A stretch of 17,068 nt of DNA from Clostridiales bacterium. Lineage in GTDB: Bacteria > Bacillota > Clostridia > Lachnospirales > JAITVM01. The DNA is taken from assembly GCA_031285815.1 (NCBI GenBank), contig JAITVM010000229.1, forward strand, positions 1 to 17,068, written 5' to 3'. The notes beneath the pieces are model-generated. The model was not told the origin of the DNA, ran no database searches, and worked only from the letters and a program-made list of their open reading frames with translations. The translations under genes and the position numbers were made by a program. This document shows, piece after piece, positions 1 to 7,204 of this stretch. The stretch's first letter is position 1; each line of letters starts with the position of its first letter.

Positions 1-17
1 AAAATAAAAAATCAAAT

Positions 18-560
18 ATGGATTACGACAAGGCTGCCGCCCAGGAATTTGAAAAAAGTATTTCTGACGACTGGAACAGCCACTGGAATAAATTTTGGCG
101 CGATAATTATAGCGACAAACATATAGACAACATTATAAAAAGCCTGGAAATAAAAATAGCTAAACTCACAAATGAAAATAATTCCCTGTTCGAAGAAAAT
201 ATTTATCTCGGGGAAATAATTGAGGGGCTAAAATATAAATTATCTCAGCTTCAGGAAGAAATGCAGAGGCTGACAAAAGAAAATAAAAATTTAAACCAGG
301 GCAAAGGTTTTTTTAAAACTAATTTTAAATTGGCGCAGGCAAAACGCCGGATTGAAAAATTAGAAGAGGACAATAAAGAGTTGCAGGAACGATACCGTTG
401 GGTCGGTCGTAAGCCCCTGGATACCGGCACCGTAGAAAAAATTCTGGCGCTAAGCCAAATCGGGCATAGCCAGCGGGAAATCGCCAGTATGCTAAGCGTA
501 AGTAAATCGGTGGTCGCTAAATATCTAAGCAAGCCGGAATATGCGAAATTAATCCGGTAA
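18..560 (+). CDS. Coiled-coil protein with C-terminal resolvase-type helix-turn-helix
   Basis: Function not recognised. The 180-residue product has an acidic, tryptophan-rich N-terminus (about residues 1-35), then a long heptad-like charged region (about 37-127, rich in Leu, Glu, Lys and Asn) typical of a coiled coil. A basic GRKP linker (130-133) follows, then a helix-turn-helix at about 137-171 with the pattern SQREIASMLSVSKSVVAKYL. This domain resembles the C-terminal DNA-binding domain of Hin/resolvase-type serine recombinases, but the catalytic YxRVS domain is absent. It could be a DNA-binding oligomer such as a phage or mobile-element regulator; that is inference. The start is uncertain: the frame is open to the window edge and the 17 bases before the ATG show no ribosome binding site. 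Its 3' end overlaps the convergent collagen-like gene by 44 bp. Confidence 0.7.
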   Translation: MDYDKAAAQEFEKSISDDWNSHWNKFWRDNYSDKHIDNIIKSLEIKIAKLTNENNSLFEENIYLGEIIEGLKYKLSQLQEEMQRLTKENKNLNQGKGFFKTNFKLAQAKRRIEKLEEDNKELQERYRWVGRKPLDTGTVEKILALSQIGHSQREIASMLSVSKSVVAKYLSKPEYAKLIR

Positions 561-1431
561 CCGTTGCTGGCCAGCCTGTTTTTTCGCCCGCCTGTTGTTG
601 TATGATACATTCTTCCGTGGCTCCGGAAGCCCCGGTTGGCCCAGTGGCACCCGTTGTACCTACAAGTACAGAATAATCCGGTGAAGTGCCCGGTACCCCG
701 GTTGGGTTTGCAACTAACACAACATATACTAAGCCATCCGGGCCAATAACCAATTGCCCGGGTAGATAAGAGCCGGCCTGGGTAGAATTAAAAATTAATA
801 CAGTGGCAGAGCCGGAGGCCCCTGTTGCACCCGTCGGGCCGGAATTACCAGCCGCGCCGGTGGCACCGGTTGGGCCGGTTGGGCCGGTTGCCCCGGTAGC
901 ACCATTGCCCCCGGTTGCCCCGGTAATCCCCCTAAGGGGTTCGTAATTAGAGGATGAGCCCGGTGTTCCGGATGGGCCGGTGACTTGCACAATATATATA
1001 ATGCCGTCAAGGCCTATAATTAATTGGCCGGGTACATAAGCGCCGGTTTGGGTTGGGTCATAGGTTGGGAGGGTTGCCGCCCCGGCTATGCCGGTTGCCC
1101 CTGTCGGGCCCGTTGCCCCGGTTGCGCCGGTTGCCCCGCCAGCTTCAGTATAGTCAGGTGAGCTTCCGGGTATCCCGGCCGGGTTGTTTTTATTGGTTAC
1201 ATATATTTTATTATTATAGTATATTAATTGCCCGGTAACATAATGGGCAGCATCCGCAGGGTTAAAAATTGTAGCTATTGCACCATCAGGTTCATCACAG
1301 CATGGGTTTTCGCCACATTTGTGGTGCCTATTATTATGGTTATCTACAAATTGCATCCAAGCCAAAGCTGATATTGGGTTGCCTGAAGAATTTTTATCAG
1401 GGCATGGGTTGTTGCATCTAAATTCACTCAT
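517..1431 (-). CDS. Collagen-like exosporium-type surface protein with three repeated beta modules
   Basis: The 304-residue protein alternates modules and collagen-like Gly-X-Thr tracts. A Cys/His-rich N-terminus (about 1-50; Cys 6, 10, 39, 44, 45) leads into module A (51-98), a tract (99-118), module B (119-168), a longer tract (169-208), module C (209-258) and a short tract (259-272). A non-repetitive tail ends at 304. Each module of about 49 residues carries the pattern Y-x-P/T-G-Q-L-I/V, an IY or VY strand, then P-x-G-x-P-G-x-S-x-x-Y. This spacing recalls CBM5/12 carbohydrate-binding domains. Gly-X-Thr proteins of this type (BclA family) form the hair-like nap of Clostridia and Bacillus spores. 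No signal peptide or sortase motif is seen, as expected for mother-cell-assembled exosporium proteins. A ribosome binding site (AAAGGAAA) lies about 8 bases before the ATG. The spore location is inferred, supported by the sigma-K-like promoter upstream. Confidence 0.8.
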   Translation of the reverse strand: MSEFRCNNPCPDKNSSGNPISALAWMQFVDNHNNRHHKCGENPCCDEPDGAIATIFNPADAAHYVTGQLIYYNNKIYVTNKNNPAGIPGSSPDYTEAGGATGATGATGPTGATGIAGAATLPTYDPTQTGAYVPGQLIIGLDGIIYIVQVTGPSGTPGSSSNYEPLRGITGATGGNGATGATGPTGPTGATGAAGNSGPTGATGASGSATVLIFNSTQAGSYLPGQLVIGPDGLVYVVLVANPTGVPGTSPDYSVLVGTTGATGPTGASGATEECIIQQQAGEKTGWPATVTGLISHIPACLDI

Positions 1432-1497
1432 TAATAATTTTCCTTTCTTTTATGGTTTTTTGTTGGCTTTAGGTCCGAAATAAATAACCAACTATAT

Positions 1498-1525
1498 TAT
1501 AGTATGTCCTACCATGTAAAAGTGT
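1498..1525 (-). promoter_or_regulatory. Sigma-K-like sporulation promoter of the collagen-like gene
   Basis: Read on the minus strand, CATACTATA (1506 to 1498) matches the sigma-K -10 consensus CATANNNTA exactly. An AC dinucleotide lies 17 bases upstream (1525-1524), in place of the sigma-K -35 element. A vegetative alternative (TATAAT at 1501-1496) overlaps it but has no -35 at the right spacing. The predicted leader is about 60 nt. Sigma-K drives late mother-cell genes for coat and exosporium, which fits the product. Confidence 0.5.
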
Positions 1526-1569
1526 GTTCATAAAAAACGGTTAATAAGTAATAAATTTCTGCATATAAG

Positions 1570-1607
1570 TATAGCCGGCAAACATTTTTTTTAGTTTGCC
1601 GGCTATA
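1570..1607 (-). terminator. Perfect 14-bp inverted repeat after fucI
   Basis: Arms at 1570-1583 and 1594-1607 (core ATAGCCGGCAAAC / GTTTGCCGGCTAT) enclose a 10-base loop. It begins 7 bases beyond the fucI stop codon. On the minus strand there is no long U tract right after the stem (the run of eight is in the loop), so it is either a non-canonical terminator or a 3'-end stabilising hairpin. It separates the fucose operon from the collagen-like gene downstream on the same strand. Confidence 0.6.
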
Positions 1608-1613
1608 TATTAA

Positions 1614-3398
1614 TTATCTATACAAAGGGCCATAAAAATTACATGCTTTATAATCTGAAGATTCTAACCCATCAGTACCAAAAGCTGCCCAGCTATGTGG
1701 CCTGTAAACCCTATCTTCAGAAACATTGTGCATTGACACAGGGATACGGAGCATACTTGCCATAGTTATTAAATCGCCGCCAACATGGCCGAATACAGTT
1801 ACGCCATGGTTTGCGCCCCAGTTAGCCATAACGCTATAAACATCTTTAAAAGCGCCTTTGCCTGTTGTTGCCGGTACAAACCAGGTAGTAGGCCAGGTTT
1901 TGTCTGTCCGGACGTCTAATATATTATGCATTTCGTCTTCAAGCACAACTGTATACCCTTCAGCTATTTGAAGCACAGGGCCTATGCCCTCAACAATATT
2001 TACCCTTAACATTGTTACAGGCATTTCACCAACATTCCGGAAATGGCTGGAGAACCCGCCGCCCCTGAAATATTCAAAATTCGCCCGGCACCAGTCTGTT
2101 GCTTCCAGGCATGCTTTAATATCGCTGCCTTTCATATCCCACCAAGGCTTCATGCAGGCGTTGCCATTTTCGTCTTTAGAAGCGCCTGTCCCATCTAATG
2201 CGGTTGCCCCAGAATTTATAAGGTGGATAAAACCATTGGCGGCCTTGCCGCTTGGTAATTTACCTGTTACCCTTTTAACTGCTTCAGGGCTCCAATATGT
2301 CCTAACGTCATGGAAGCAAGGTGCTGTGTCTGATATTAAATTTCCTAATAACATAGATACGCCGTTTAATGTATCATTCTCTGTTGCAAAAGGGGTTGGC
2401 ATTTTAGGCCCGTTCCAGTCAAATGTAGATGCTAGGATTGCTTCGGCAAAATCACCATTAGGTAGCCAGTCTGTCCAATTCCTTTGGCCCTGGAAGCCTC
2501 CGGCAACAGCATTTTTCCCAAGTGCTTCTTCATGCCAGCCCATTTCGCCAAGCTTTTTATTTCCGAAAAGTATATCCCTGATAACGATAGTCATTTTAAC
2601 AACAAATTCCCAATCAGAATCCGGAGCTACTACTTTAGATTTTTTAATAATTTCAGGGAGGTCTTTGCCCGCGTTGACATCCAGGCCTTCCTTGCAGTTC
2701 TCTTTAACCCAGGCATATGCTTTGCTGAATTCATCTTTATCAAAAATCCCTAAATGGATGCGCCTTAAAACTTCTGTAAGGTCAATCCATTCCGGGCGGA
2801 TGCCTAAATATTTTTGGAAAAACGATTCATTACAGTAGCTGCCTGCAATACCCATAGATATTCCGCCCATATTAACATAGGATTTATTTCTCATCCAGCC
2901 TACAGAAACAGCGGCTTTTGCAAATTTTATAATCTTTTGTGAAACATCATCCGGTATAGAGTTATCATTTAAATCTTGAACATCCCTGCCATAAATACTA
3001 AAGGCAGGCAAGCCTTTTTGCGCATATGCCGCCATAACTGCGGCAAGGTAAACAGCGCCCGGCCTTTCTGTACCATTAAAGCCCCAAACTGCTTTAATAG
3101 TTTTTGGGTTCATATCAAAAGTTTCAGAACCATAGCACCAGCATGGTGTAACCGTAAGCGTGGCCACTACATTTGCTTTCACGAATTCATCTTCACAGAT
3201 AGCCGCCTCAGCGCCGCCGCCTATTGTGGTAGGGCTGATTACGCATTGCACAGGTGTGCCGTCCGGGTATTTTATTTTTTCAGAGATTAGCTTTGCGGCA
3301 GCATTAGCCATTGCCATTGTTTTTTCTTCCAGGGACTCGCGTACGCCGCCCCATCTTCCGTCTATTGTGGGCCTAATTCCTATTTTAGGGTAATTCAT
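1614..3398 (-). CDS. fucI: L-fucose isomerase
   Basis: Cytoplasmic, Mn-dependent aldose-ketose isomerase converting L-fucose to L-fuculose (it also accepts D-arabinose in characterised homologues). The protein is 594 residues against 591 in E. coli and aligns end to end: an N-terminal start (NYPKIGIRPTIDGRWGGVRE), the GFQGQRNWTDWLPNGD block at 301-316 and the NWGANHG block at 526-532. The metal ligands known in E. coli FucI (Glu337, Asp361, His528) correspond here to Glu340, Asp364 and His531, all with the same +3 offset, so the active site is intact. An AAGGAG ribosome binding site lies about 8 bases before the ATG. It is the last gene of a minus-strand operon, 43 bp after the kinase gene. 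Two long frames on the other strand within it are shadows. Confidence 0.96.
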   Translation of the reverse strand: MNYPKIGIRPTIDGRWGGVRESLEEKTMAMANAAAKLISEKIKYPDGTPVQCVISPTTIGGGAEAAICEDEFVKANVVATLTVTPCWCYGSETFDMNPKTIKAVWGFNGTERPGAVYLAAVMAAYAQKGLPAFSIYGRDVQDLNDNSIPDDVSQKIIKFAKAAVSVGWMRNKSYVNMGGISMGIAGSYCNESFFQKYLGIRPEWIDLTEVLRRIHLGIFDKDEFSKAYAWVKENCKEGLDVNAGKDLPEIIKKSKVVAPDSDWEFVVKMTIVIRDILFGNKKLGEMGWHEEALGKNAVAGGFQGQRNWTDWLPNGDFAEAILASTFDWNGPKMPTPFATENDTLNGVSMLLGNLISDTAPCFHDVRTYWSPEAVKRVTGKLPSGKAANGFIHLINSGATALDGTGASKDENGNACMKPWWDMKGSDIKACLEATDWCRANFEYFRGGGFSSHFRNVGEMPVTMLRVNIVEGIGPVLQIAEGYTVVLEDEMHNILDVRTDKTWPTTWFVPATTGKGAFKDVYSVMANWGANHGVTVFGHVGGDLITMASMLRIPVSMHNVSEDRVYRPHSWAAFGTDGLESSDYKACNFYGPLYR

Positions 3399-3441
3399 CT
3401 AATCCACTCCTTAATATAATTTAAATTTTTCTGTTGCAGCA

Positions 3442-4923
3442 TTATTTTACGGAACTTTTTTCGGATATTGTATTGATATATTTTTTATATATACCCTCAA
3501 CATTAATATCTGTTGATGGAAAAAATTCTTTTGGCTGGAAACTAGATTTAATAATAGCCCTTGCCTCCTGCATATCTTTAATATACCCCAAAGCAATGAG
3601 CTGTATTGCGGCATTCCCTAATGACGTAGCCTCGATAGGCCCGGCAACTACCCGGCAGCTGCATATGTCTGAAGCCAGCTTGCAAAGCAGTTCGGCCTGT
3701 ATCCCGCCGCCAACCATATAAATTGTATCCCCGGCTTTAGCCTTAATGCTGTTAAGCTGGGCAAGCTTTACTTTATATTTTAATGCCAGGCTGTCATAGA
3801 TGCACCTTATTATTTCCCCAGGGCTATTAGCCAACGGCTGGCCCGACGCGCTTAAATATTTATTCACCGCCTCGGGTATATTCCCGGATACAGAAAATTC
3901 AGGTGCGTCAGTATCAATAAACCTTGTAAATGGCTCTTCATTTGATGCCATCTTTTCCATTTCGCTGTAAGAATAATTGGAGCCTATTGATTTGTAATAC
4001 CTCCGGGCCTCTTGAATAAGCCATAAGCCGGTTAAGTTCCCTATTATTTCGATAGAACTGTTGTAGCCTATTTCATTTGTAAAGGCTTTTTCCAGTATAC
4101 CTTTATCAATTTTCGGCTCATAAGTTTCCGTACCAATTAAGCTCCATGTACCGCAGCTAATAAAAATAAAATCTTCGCTATCCGCAGGGACAGACATAAC
4201 GGCACAAGCAGTATCATGGCCGCAAACCGCAATAACTTTTTTAGGCTGGGTACCCAATTCATCCGCAAGGTGGGGCAATAATTCACCAATACAAGCCCCG
4301 CTTTTAATCAGCGGCGGGAAGATATTTTTAGGCATGCCAAAGGCTTCAAATATTTCATCGTTCCAAATTTTATTATTTATATCCAGCATCTGTGAAGTTG
4401 AGGCTATGCTTAGTTCAGAATTTCTCTCCCCCGTAAGCAGCCATGCAAAAAGGTCCGGCATGAAAAGTGCATTCTCAACGTTTTCAAAAATATCCGGGTT
4501 ATTGTTTTTCAAGGCTAATAATTGGAACAGTGTATTAATTTCCATGATCTGCGTACCGGTTTTTAAAAATAATTCTTCCCTAGGCATAATAGAAAAAGCT
4601 TTATCTAAAACCCCCGTTGTCCTTTTATCCCTATAATGTACCGGGTTTCCTAATAGTTTTCCATTTTTGCCAATAAGCCCAAAATCAACGCCCCAGGTAT
4701 CGATGCCCATACTTTCATATTGGTAGGGCCCTGCTTTCTTTAAACCAATTTTAATTTCTTCAAACAGTGAATCTATATCCCAATATAAGGTGCCATCTTT
4801 TTCAAATGGGTTATTATCAAAACGGTGGATTTCTTCAAGGAGGATTTTATTGCCGTCAAATTTGCAGAGCATAACCCTCCCATTAGATGCGCCCAGGTCT
4901 ATAGCAAGCACATTTTTGCCCAT
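3442..4923 (-). CDS. FGGY-family sugar kinase, RhaB-like; probable L-fuculokinase
   Basis: The 493-residue cytoplasmic kinase belongs to the FGGY family and most resembles rhamnulokinase (RhaB, 489 residues in E. coli). Visible motifs are the N-terminal phosphate loop DLGASNGR (9-16), the sugar-side GIDTWGVDFGL block (73-83), the catalytic-base motif CGHDTA with Asp237 (the same number as the catalytic Asp in E. coli RhaB), the CGTWSL loop (257-262) and the C-terminal ATP-site glycines MVGGGIQ (403-409). Its place between fucU and fucI implies the substrate is L-fuculose, giving L-fuculose-1-phosphate. Several Firmicutes use a RhaB-like kinase where E. coli uses FucK. Sequence alone does not exclude L-rhamnulose as substrate. 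The start is supported by GGAGG about 10 bases upstream. It lies 41 bp after fucU and 43 bp before fucI, so it is co-transcribed. Confidence 0.88.
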   Translation of the reverse strand: MGKNVLAIDLGASNGRVMLCKFDGNKILLEEIHRFDNNPFEKDGTLYWDIDSLFEEIKIGLKKAGPYQYESMGIDTWGVDFGLIGKNGKLLGNPVHYRDKRTTGVLDKAFSIMPREELFLKTGTQIMEINTLFQLLALKNNNPDIFENVENALFMPDLFAWLLTGERNSELSIASTSQMLDINNKIWNDEIFEAFGMPKNIFPPLIKSGACIGELLPHLADELGTQPKKVIAVCGHDTACAVMSVPADSEDFIFISCGTWSLIGTETYEPKIDKGILEKAFTNEIGYNSSIEIIGNLTGLWLIQEARRYYKSIGSNYSYSEMEKMASNEEPFTRFIDTDAPEFSVSGNIPEAVNKYLSASGQPLANSPGEIIRCIYDSLALKYKVKLAQLNSIKAKAGDTIYMVGGGIQAELLCKLASDICSCRVVAGPIEATSLGNAAIQLIALGYIKDMQEARAIIKSSFQPKEFFPSTDINVEGIYKKYINTISEKSSVK

Positions 4924-4964
4924 AACAAGGATACCTCCATTTCTTTAGGTGCATGAGCTTTTAA

Positions 4965-5405
4965 TTAGCCGTTAATAACAACACCTTTTTTCAAAATTAC
5001 GTTTGCATAGATAGCTTTTTCGCCGGTGGCAACAATAGCGTATGCATTTTTTGCCCTTTCATAAAATTCAAATCTTTCCATATGTTTAATTTTATTGTTC
5101 TTTGGTTCGTGGCCTTCAATAATTTTCTTATACTCGTCCCAAATAACCGGTACAACAGGGTCCCCTTTTACTACCTCCATTAATGCCACAGGCTCTTCAA
5201 CATATGCGTCTAAAGGTATAAGCTTGAGTACCGCATCTAAAATTTCCGGTACGCCGTGGCCATCGGCACGGATAACGATTGCATTAGCACCCATGGATTC
5301 GGATGGGAAGTTCCCATCGCCAATGACTATTTCGTCGCCATGGCCCATTTCGGCTAAAACCATCAAAAATTCAGGCGATATAATTTCAGGTATATTCTTA
5401 AGCAT
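4965..5405 (-). CDS. fucU: L-fucose mutarotase (RbsD/FucU family)
   Basis: The 146-residue enzyme interconverts alpha- and beta-L-fucose, supplying the anomer used by the isomerase. The N-terminal segment with GHGDEIVIGDGNFP (21-34) matches the FucU signature, including the conserved His22 and Asp30. Further family positions are the RFEFYERAKNAYA block (111-123) and the EKAIYANVI block (129-137), which form the C-terminal side of the sugar site. E. coli FucU is 140 residues, so this is full length. It is the first gene of the fuc operon, with a strong ribosome binding site (AGGAGGG, 6 bases before ATG). Paired TTCAA repeats lie 25-40 bases upstream. FucU rather than RbsD is favoured by the neighbouring fucI. 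Confidence 0.92.
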   Translation of the reverse strand: MLKNIPEIISPEFLMVLAEMGHGDEIVIGDGNFPSESMGANAIVIRADGHGVPEILDAVLKLIPLDAYVEEPVALMEVVKGDPVVPVIWDEYKKIIEGHEPKNNKIKHMERFEFYERAKNAYAIVATGEKAIYANVILKKGVVING

Positions 5406-5430
5406 TTAAAACCCTCCTATTTTAAAATTA

Positions 5431-5445
5431 TTCAAGTGCGTTCAA
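5431..5445. promoter_or_regulatory. Candidate DeoR-type operator 1 (TTCAA-N5-TTCAA), fucU side
   Basis: Two TTCAA copies start at 5431 and 5441, exactly one helical turn apart, in the fucU leader. A possible minus-strand -10 (TATAAT, 5462 to 5457) would put the repeat just downstream of the transcription start, although no good -35 is visible. The same arrangement recurs at 5629-5643 before the divergent regulator. Binding by that regulator is inferred. Confidence 0.45.
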
Positions 5446-5509
5446 AAATTTATTTCATTATATGAATAATAACAATTTAATAAATAAAAGTAAATAGAAT
5501 GAAACATTA

Positions 5510-5538
5510 TTGAAAATAAATCAAAGACATGGCATAAT
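5510..5538 (+). promoter_or_regulatory. Promoter of the DeoR-family regulator
   Basis: TTGAAA (5510-5515), a 17-base spacer and CATAAT (5533-5538) fit a housekeeping promoter. The transcript would start near 5545 and carry a leader of about 125 nt. A second TATAAT at 5546-5551 has no matching -35. Confidence 0.5.
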
Positions 5539-5628
5539 TTCATCATATAATACTATTTTCTGCACTAAATATTTAATCATTGTACCAGCCTTTTTTAAAT
5601 TCCTTGAGTTTTAAATATTCTAAAACTG

Positions 5629-5643
5629 TTCAAATATGTTCAA
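5629..5643. promoter_or_regulatory. Candidate DeoR-type operator 2 (TTCAA-N5-TTCAA), regulator side
   Basis: TTCAA copies start at 5629 and 5639, again 10 bp apart, 29 bases before the regulator's likely ATG. Orientation and spacing are the same as the pair at 5431-5445. This fits autorepression plus control of the divergent fuc operon; the binding itself is inferred. Confidence 0.45.
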
Positions 5644-5671
5644 TAATTATTTCATAAAGCGGGGCCTGCTA

Positions 5672-6436
5672 ATGTATAAATCAGAGAGGCAAGACAAAAT
5701 TTATTCTATATTGGAAAAGAAGGGCTATATGTCCCTTGATGAGCTGTGTGAAGCTTTATTCTGCAGCCGTTCAACACTGCGCAGGGATTTGATAGAGATG
5801 GAGGATATGGGGGTAATAATCCGGAACAGGGGCGGCGTCTATTTTTCAAAAGCCAGGAACAAAGAATATTCGTCACTTTACCGGAACATGGCCAATTTTG
5901 AAGGGAAGCGCTTTATAGCACGGCTTTCAGCAAACCTTGTCCAAGATAATATGACTATATTTATGGACAGCAGCTCCACAGTCCTAAGCTTGTGTGAATT
6001 CCTAAAAAGTAAAAATAATATTACAATTTTGACTAATGGCATATCAACTGCGGCAAACCTTATCGAAAACAATTGCTGCGAAAAAACAATGATAGCAGGC
6101 GGGTTTATAAAGAAGGGTTCAACCTCTGTTATAGGCGAAGATGCTTCACGTTATTTCGAACAATTTAAAGCCGATATATCTTTTATTTCTTGCATGGGGA
6201 TAGATGAAGAGGGCCTGTATGAAGCCAGCCAGCATCAAGCGCAGGTAAAGCGCTGTATGATGAAAAACTCAAAATATACTGTTTTGATGTGCGACAGTAC
6301 AAAGTTCGGGAAGAGCTATTTTTATAAATTAGCCAGATACAACAATATATCTATGATAGTTACAGATAGGGAGCCAATTGGCAAGCTTAAAGAGAGCATC
6401 CTTAACAATTCCTGTGGGGTGGTTTTTTCGGAATAA
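5672..6436 (+). CDS. DeoR/GlpR-family transcriptional repressor, probable fucose-operon regulator
   Basis: The 254-residue protein has the DeoR-family layout. An N-terminal winged helix-turn-helix (about residues 1-57) includes RQDKIYSILEKKGYMSLDEL and the recognition part CSRSTLRRDLIEME. The DeoR sensor domain follows, with phosphosugar-site motifs DSSSTV, LTNGIS, AGGFIKKGSTSVIGEDA, the SCMGID strand and CDSTKFGKS. Members bind a phosphorylated sugar intermediate and release DNA. It is divergent from fucU-kinase-fucI, so L-fuculose-1-phosphate or a related phosphosugar is the likely inducer (inference). The ATG at 5672 (MYKSERQDK) is preferred to the in-frame ATG at 5636, which has no ribosome binding site and would add 12 atypical residues; a weak GCGGGG precedes 5672. 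Confidence 0.88.
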   Translation: MYKSERQDKIYSILEKKGYMSLDELCEALFCSRSTLRRDLIEMEDMGVIIRNRGGVYFSKARNKEYSSLYRNMANFEGKRFIARLSANLVQDNMTIFMDSSSTVLSLCEFLKSKNNITILTNGISTAANLIENNCCEKTMIAGGFIKKGSTSVIGEDASRYFEQFKADISFISCMGIDEEGLYEASQHQAQVKRCMMKNSKYTVLMCDSTKFGKSYFYKLARYNNISMIVTDREPIGKLKESILNNSCGVVFSE

Positions 6437-6451
6437 TATTTGATAAAGGGC

Positions 6452-6489
6452 GTTTACAAAACCGAAACATCCTGCTGTTATAATATACT
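6452..6489 (+). promoter_or_regulatory. Activator-type promoter of the two-component operon
   Basis: TATACT (6484-6489) is taken as the -10 because it is conserved with the promoter at 8602-8639; TATAAT at 6479-6484, with an extended TG, overlaps it. No -35 consensus exists. Its place is covered by a direct repeat TTACA (6454-6458) and AAACA (6465-6469), 11 bp apart, as in class II promoters of OmpR/PhoB-type regulators. A 9-bp inverted repeat (6472-6480 / 6490-6498, one T-G pair) brackets the -10. Confidence 0.5.
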
Positions 6490-6550
6490 TAACGGCAGCC
6501 ATATTAAGTAAAAGGCAGCTTTATTTATAATTTGTATCGGGGGGGTTTTA

Positions 6551-7204
6551 GTGGCTCTAATTTTGGTAACAGAGGATGACCCAGTAATCAACGAAATAAT
6601 CTGCAATAACCTTAAGCTTGTTGGGCATACTTGCGTTTCTGCTTTTGATGGCGCAGAGGCTTTTAATATTTTGCAAAAGGGTTCTTTTGATTTGATATTG
6701 CTGGATGTTATGCTTCCGGAAATGGGGGGCTTTGAACTTATGAAAAAAATAAAAGGCACCCCAGTTATTTTCTTAACAGCAAAGGGCGCTTTGCAGGATA
6801 AAGTACGCGGGCTTAGTTTAGGTGCAGACGATTATATTGTTAAACCATTTGAAATGCTGGAGCTATTGGCCCGGGTTGAAGCTTTGTTAAGGCGTACGGA
6901 TAAAAACAGTAAAATTTTTGAAGTAGGTGGGTTAAAGGTGGATTTTACAAGCCGCCAAGTATTTTTAGATGGGCAATTAACCGAGTGTGCCCCAAAGGAA
7001 TTTGATTTGCTAGAGGTTTTAATACTAAACCGGAATATTGCCCTGTCCCGGGAAAAACTTCTGGAGCTGGCGTGGGGTTTTGACTACTTCGGCGATACGC
7101 GCACTGTTGATGTGCATATACAAAGGCTCCGCAAAAAATTCCGTTTAGATGGGTATATAAAAACGGTTTTTAAAATGGGCTACAGGTTGGAATATAAATC
7201 ATGA
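6551..7204 (+). CDS. OmpR/PhoB-family response regulator
   Basis: The 217-residue DNA-binding response regulator has a receiver domain at about 1-115. It shows the acidic pocket EDD (8-10), phosphoacceptor Asp52 (LLDVMLP), Thr77 and Lys98 (YIVKPF). The winged-helix domain (about 122-215) has the CAPKEFDLLEVL segment, the recognition-helix region TRTVDVHIQRLRKKF and the terminal GYRLE hairpin. The GTG start at 6551 follows a run of seven G residues (6539-6545). The stop overlaps the kinase start as ATGA, so the two are translationally coupled. The shared promoter element suggests autoregulation and control of the gene at 8681. Confidence 0.95.
   Translation: MALILVTEDDPVINEIICNNLKLVGHTCVSAFDGAEAFNILQKGSFDLILLDVMLPEMGGFELMKKIKGTPVIFLTAKGALQDKVRGLSLGADDYIVKPFEMLELLARVEALLRRTDKNSKIFEVGGLKVDFTSRQVFLDGQLTECAPKEFDLLEVLILNRNIALSREKLLELAWGFDYFGDTRTVDVHIQRLRKKFRLDGYIKTVFKMGYRLEYKS

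Noticed and set aside
795..1010. 71-codon Pro/Ala-rich frame on the minus strand
   Set aside because: Alternative frame of the collagen-like repeats; repeat DNA stays open in several frames.
1984..2838. 284-codon open frame on the plus strand
   Set aside because: Lies wholly antisense to fucI, whose active-site residues and full length are clear; no ribosome binding site and no recognisable domain.
2976..3393. Two overlapping plus-strand frames (104 and 77 codons)
   Set aside because: Antisense shadows of the 5' part of fucI.
5553..5562. TTTTCTGCAC matching a half of the recombinase palindrome
   Set aside because: Only a 10-base match without the opposite half; a chance match is plausible in 17 kb.
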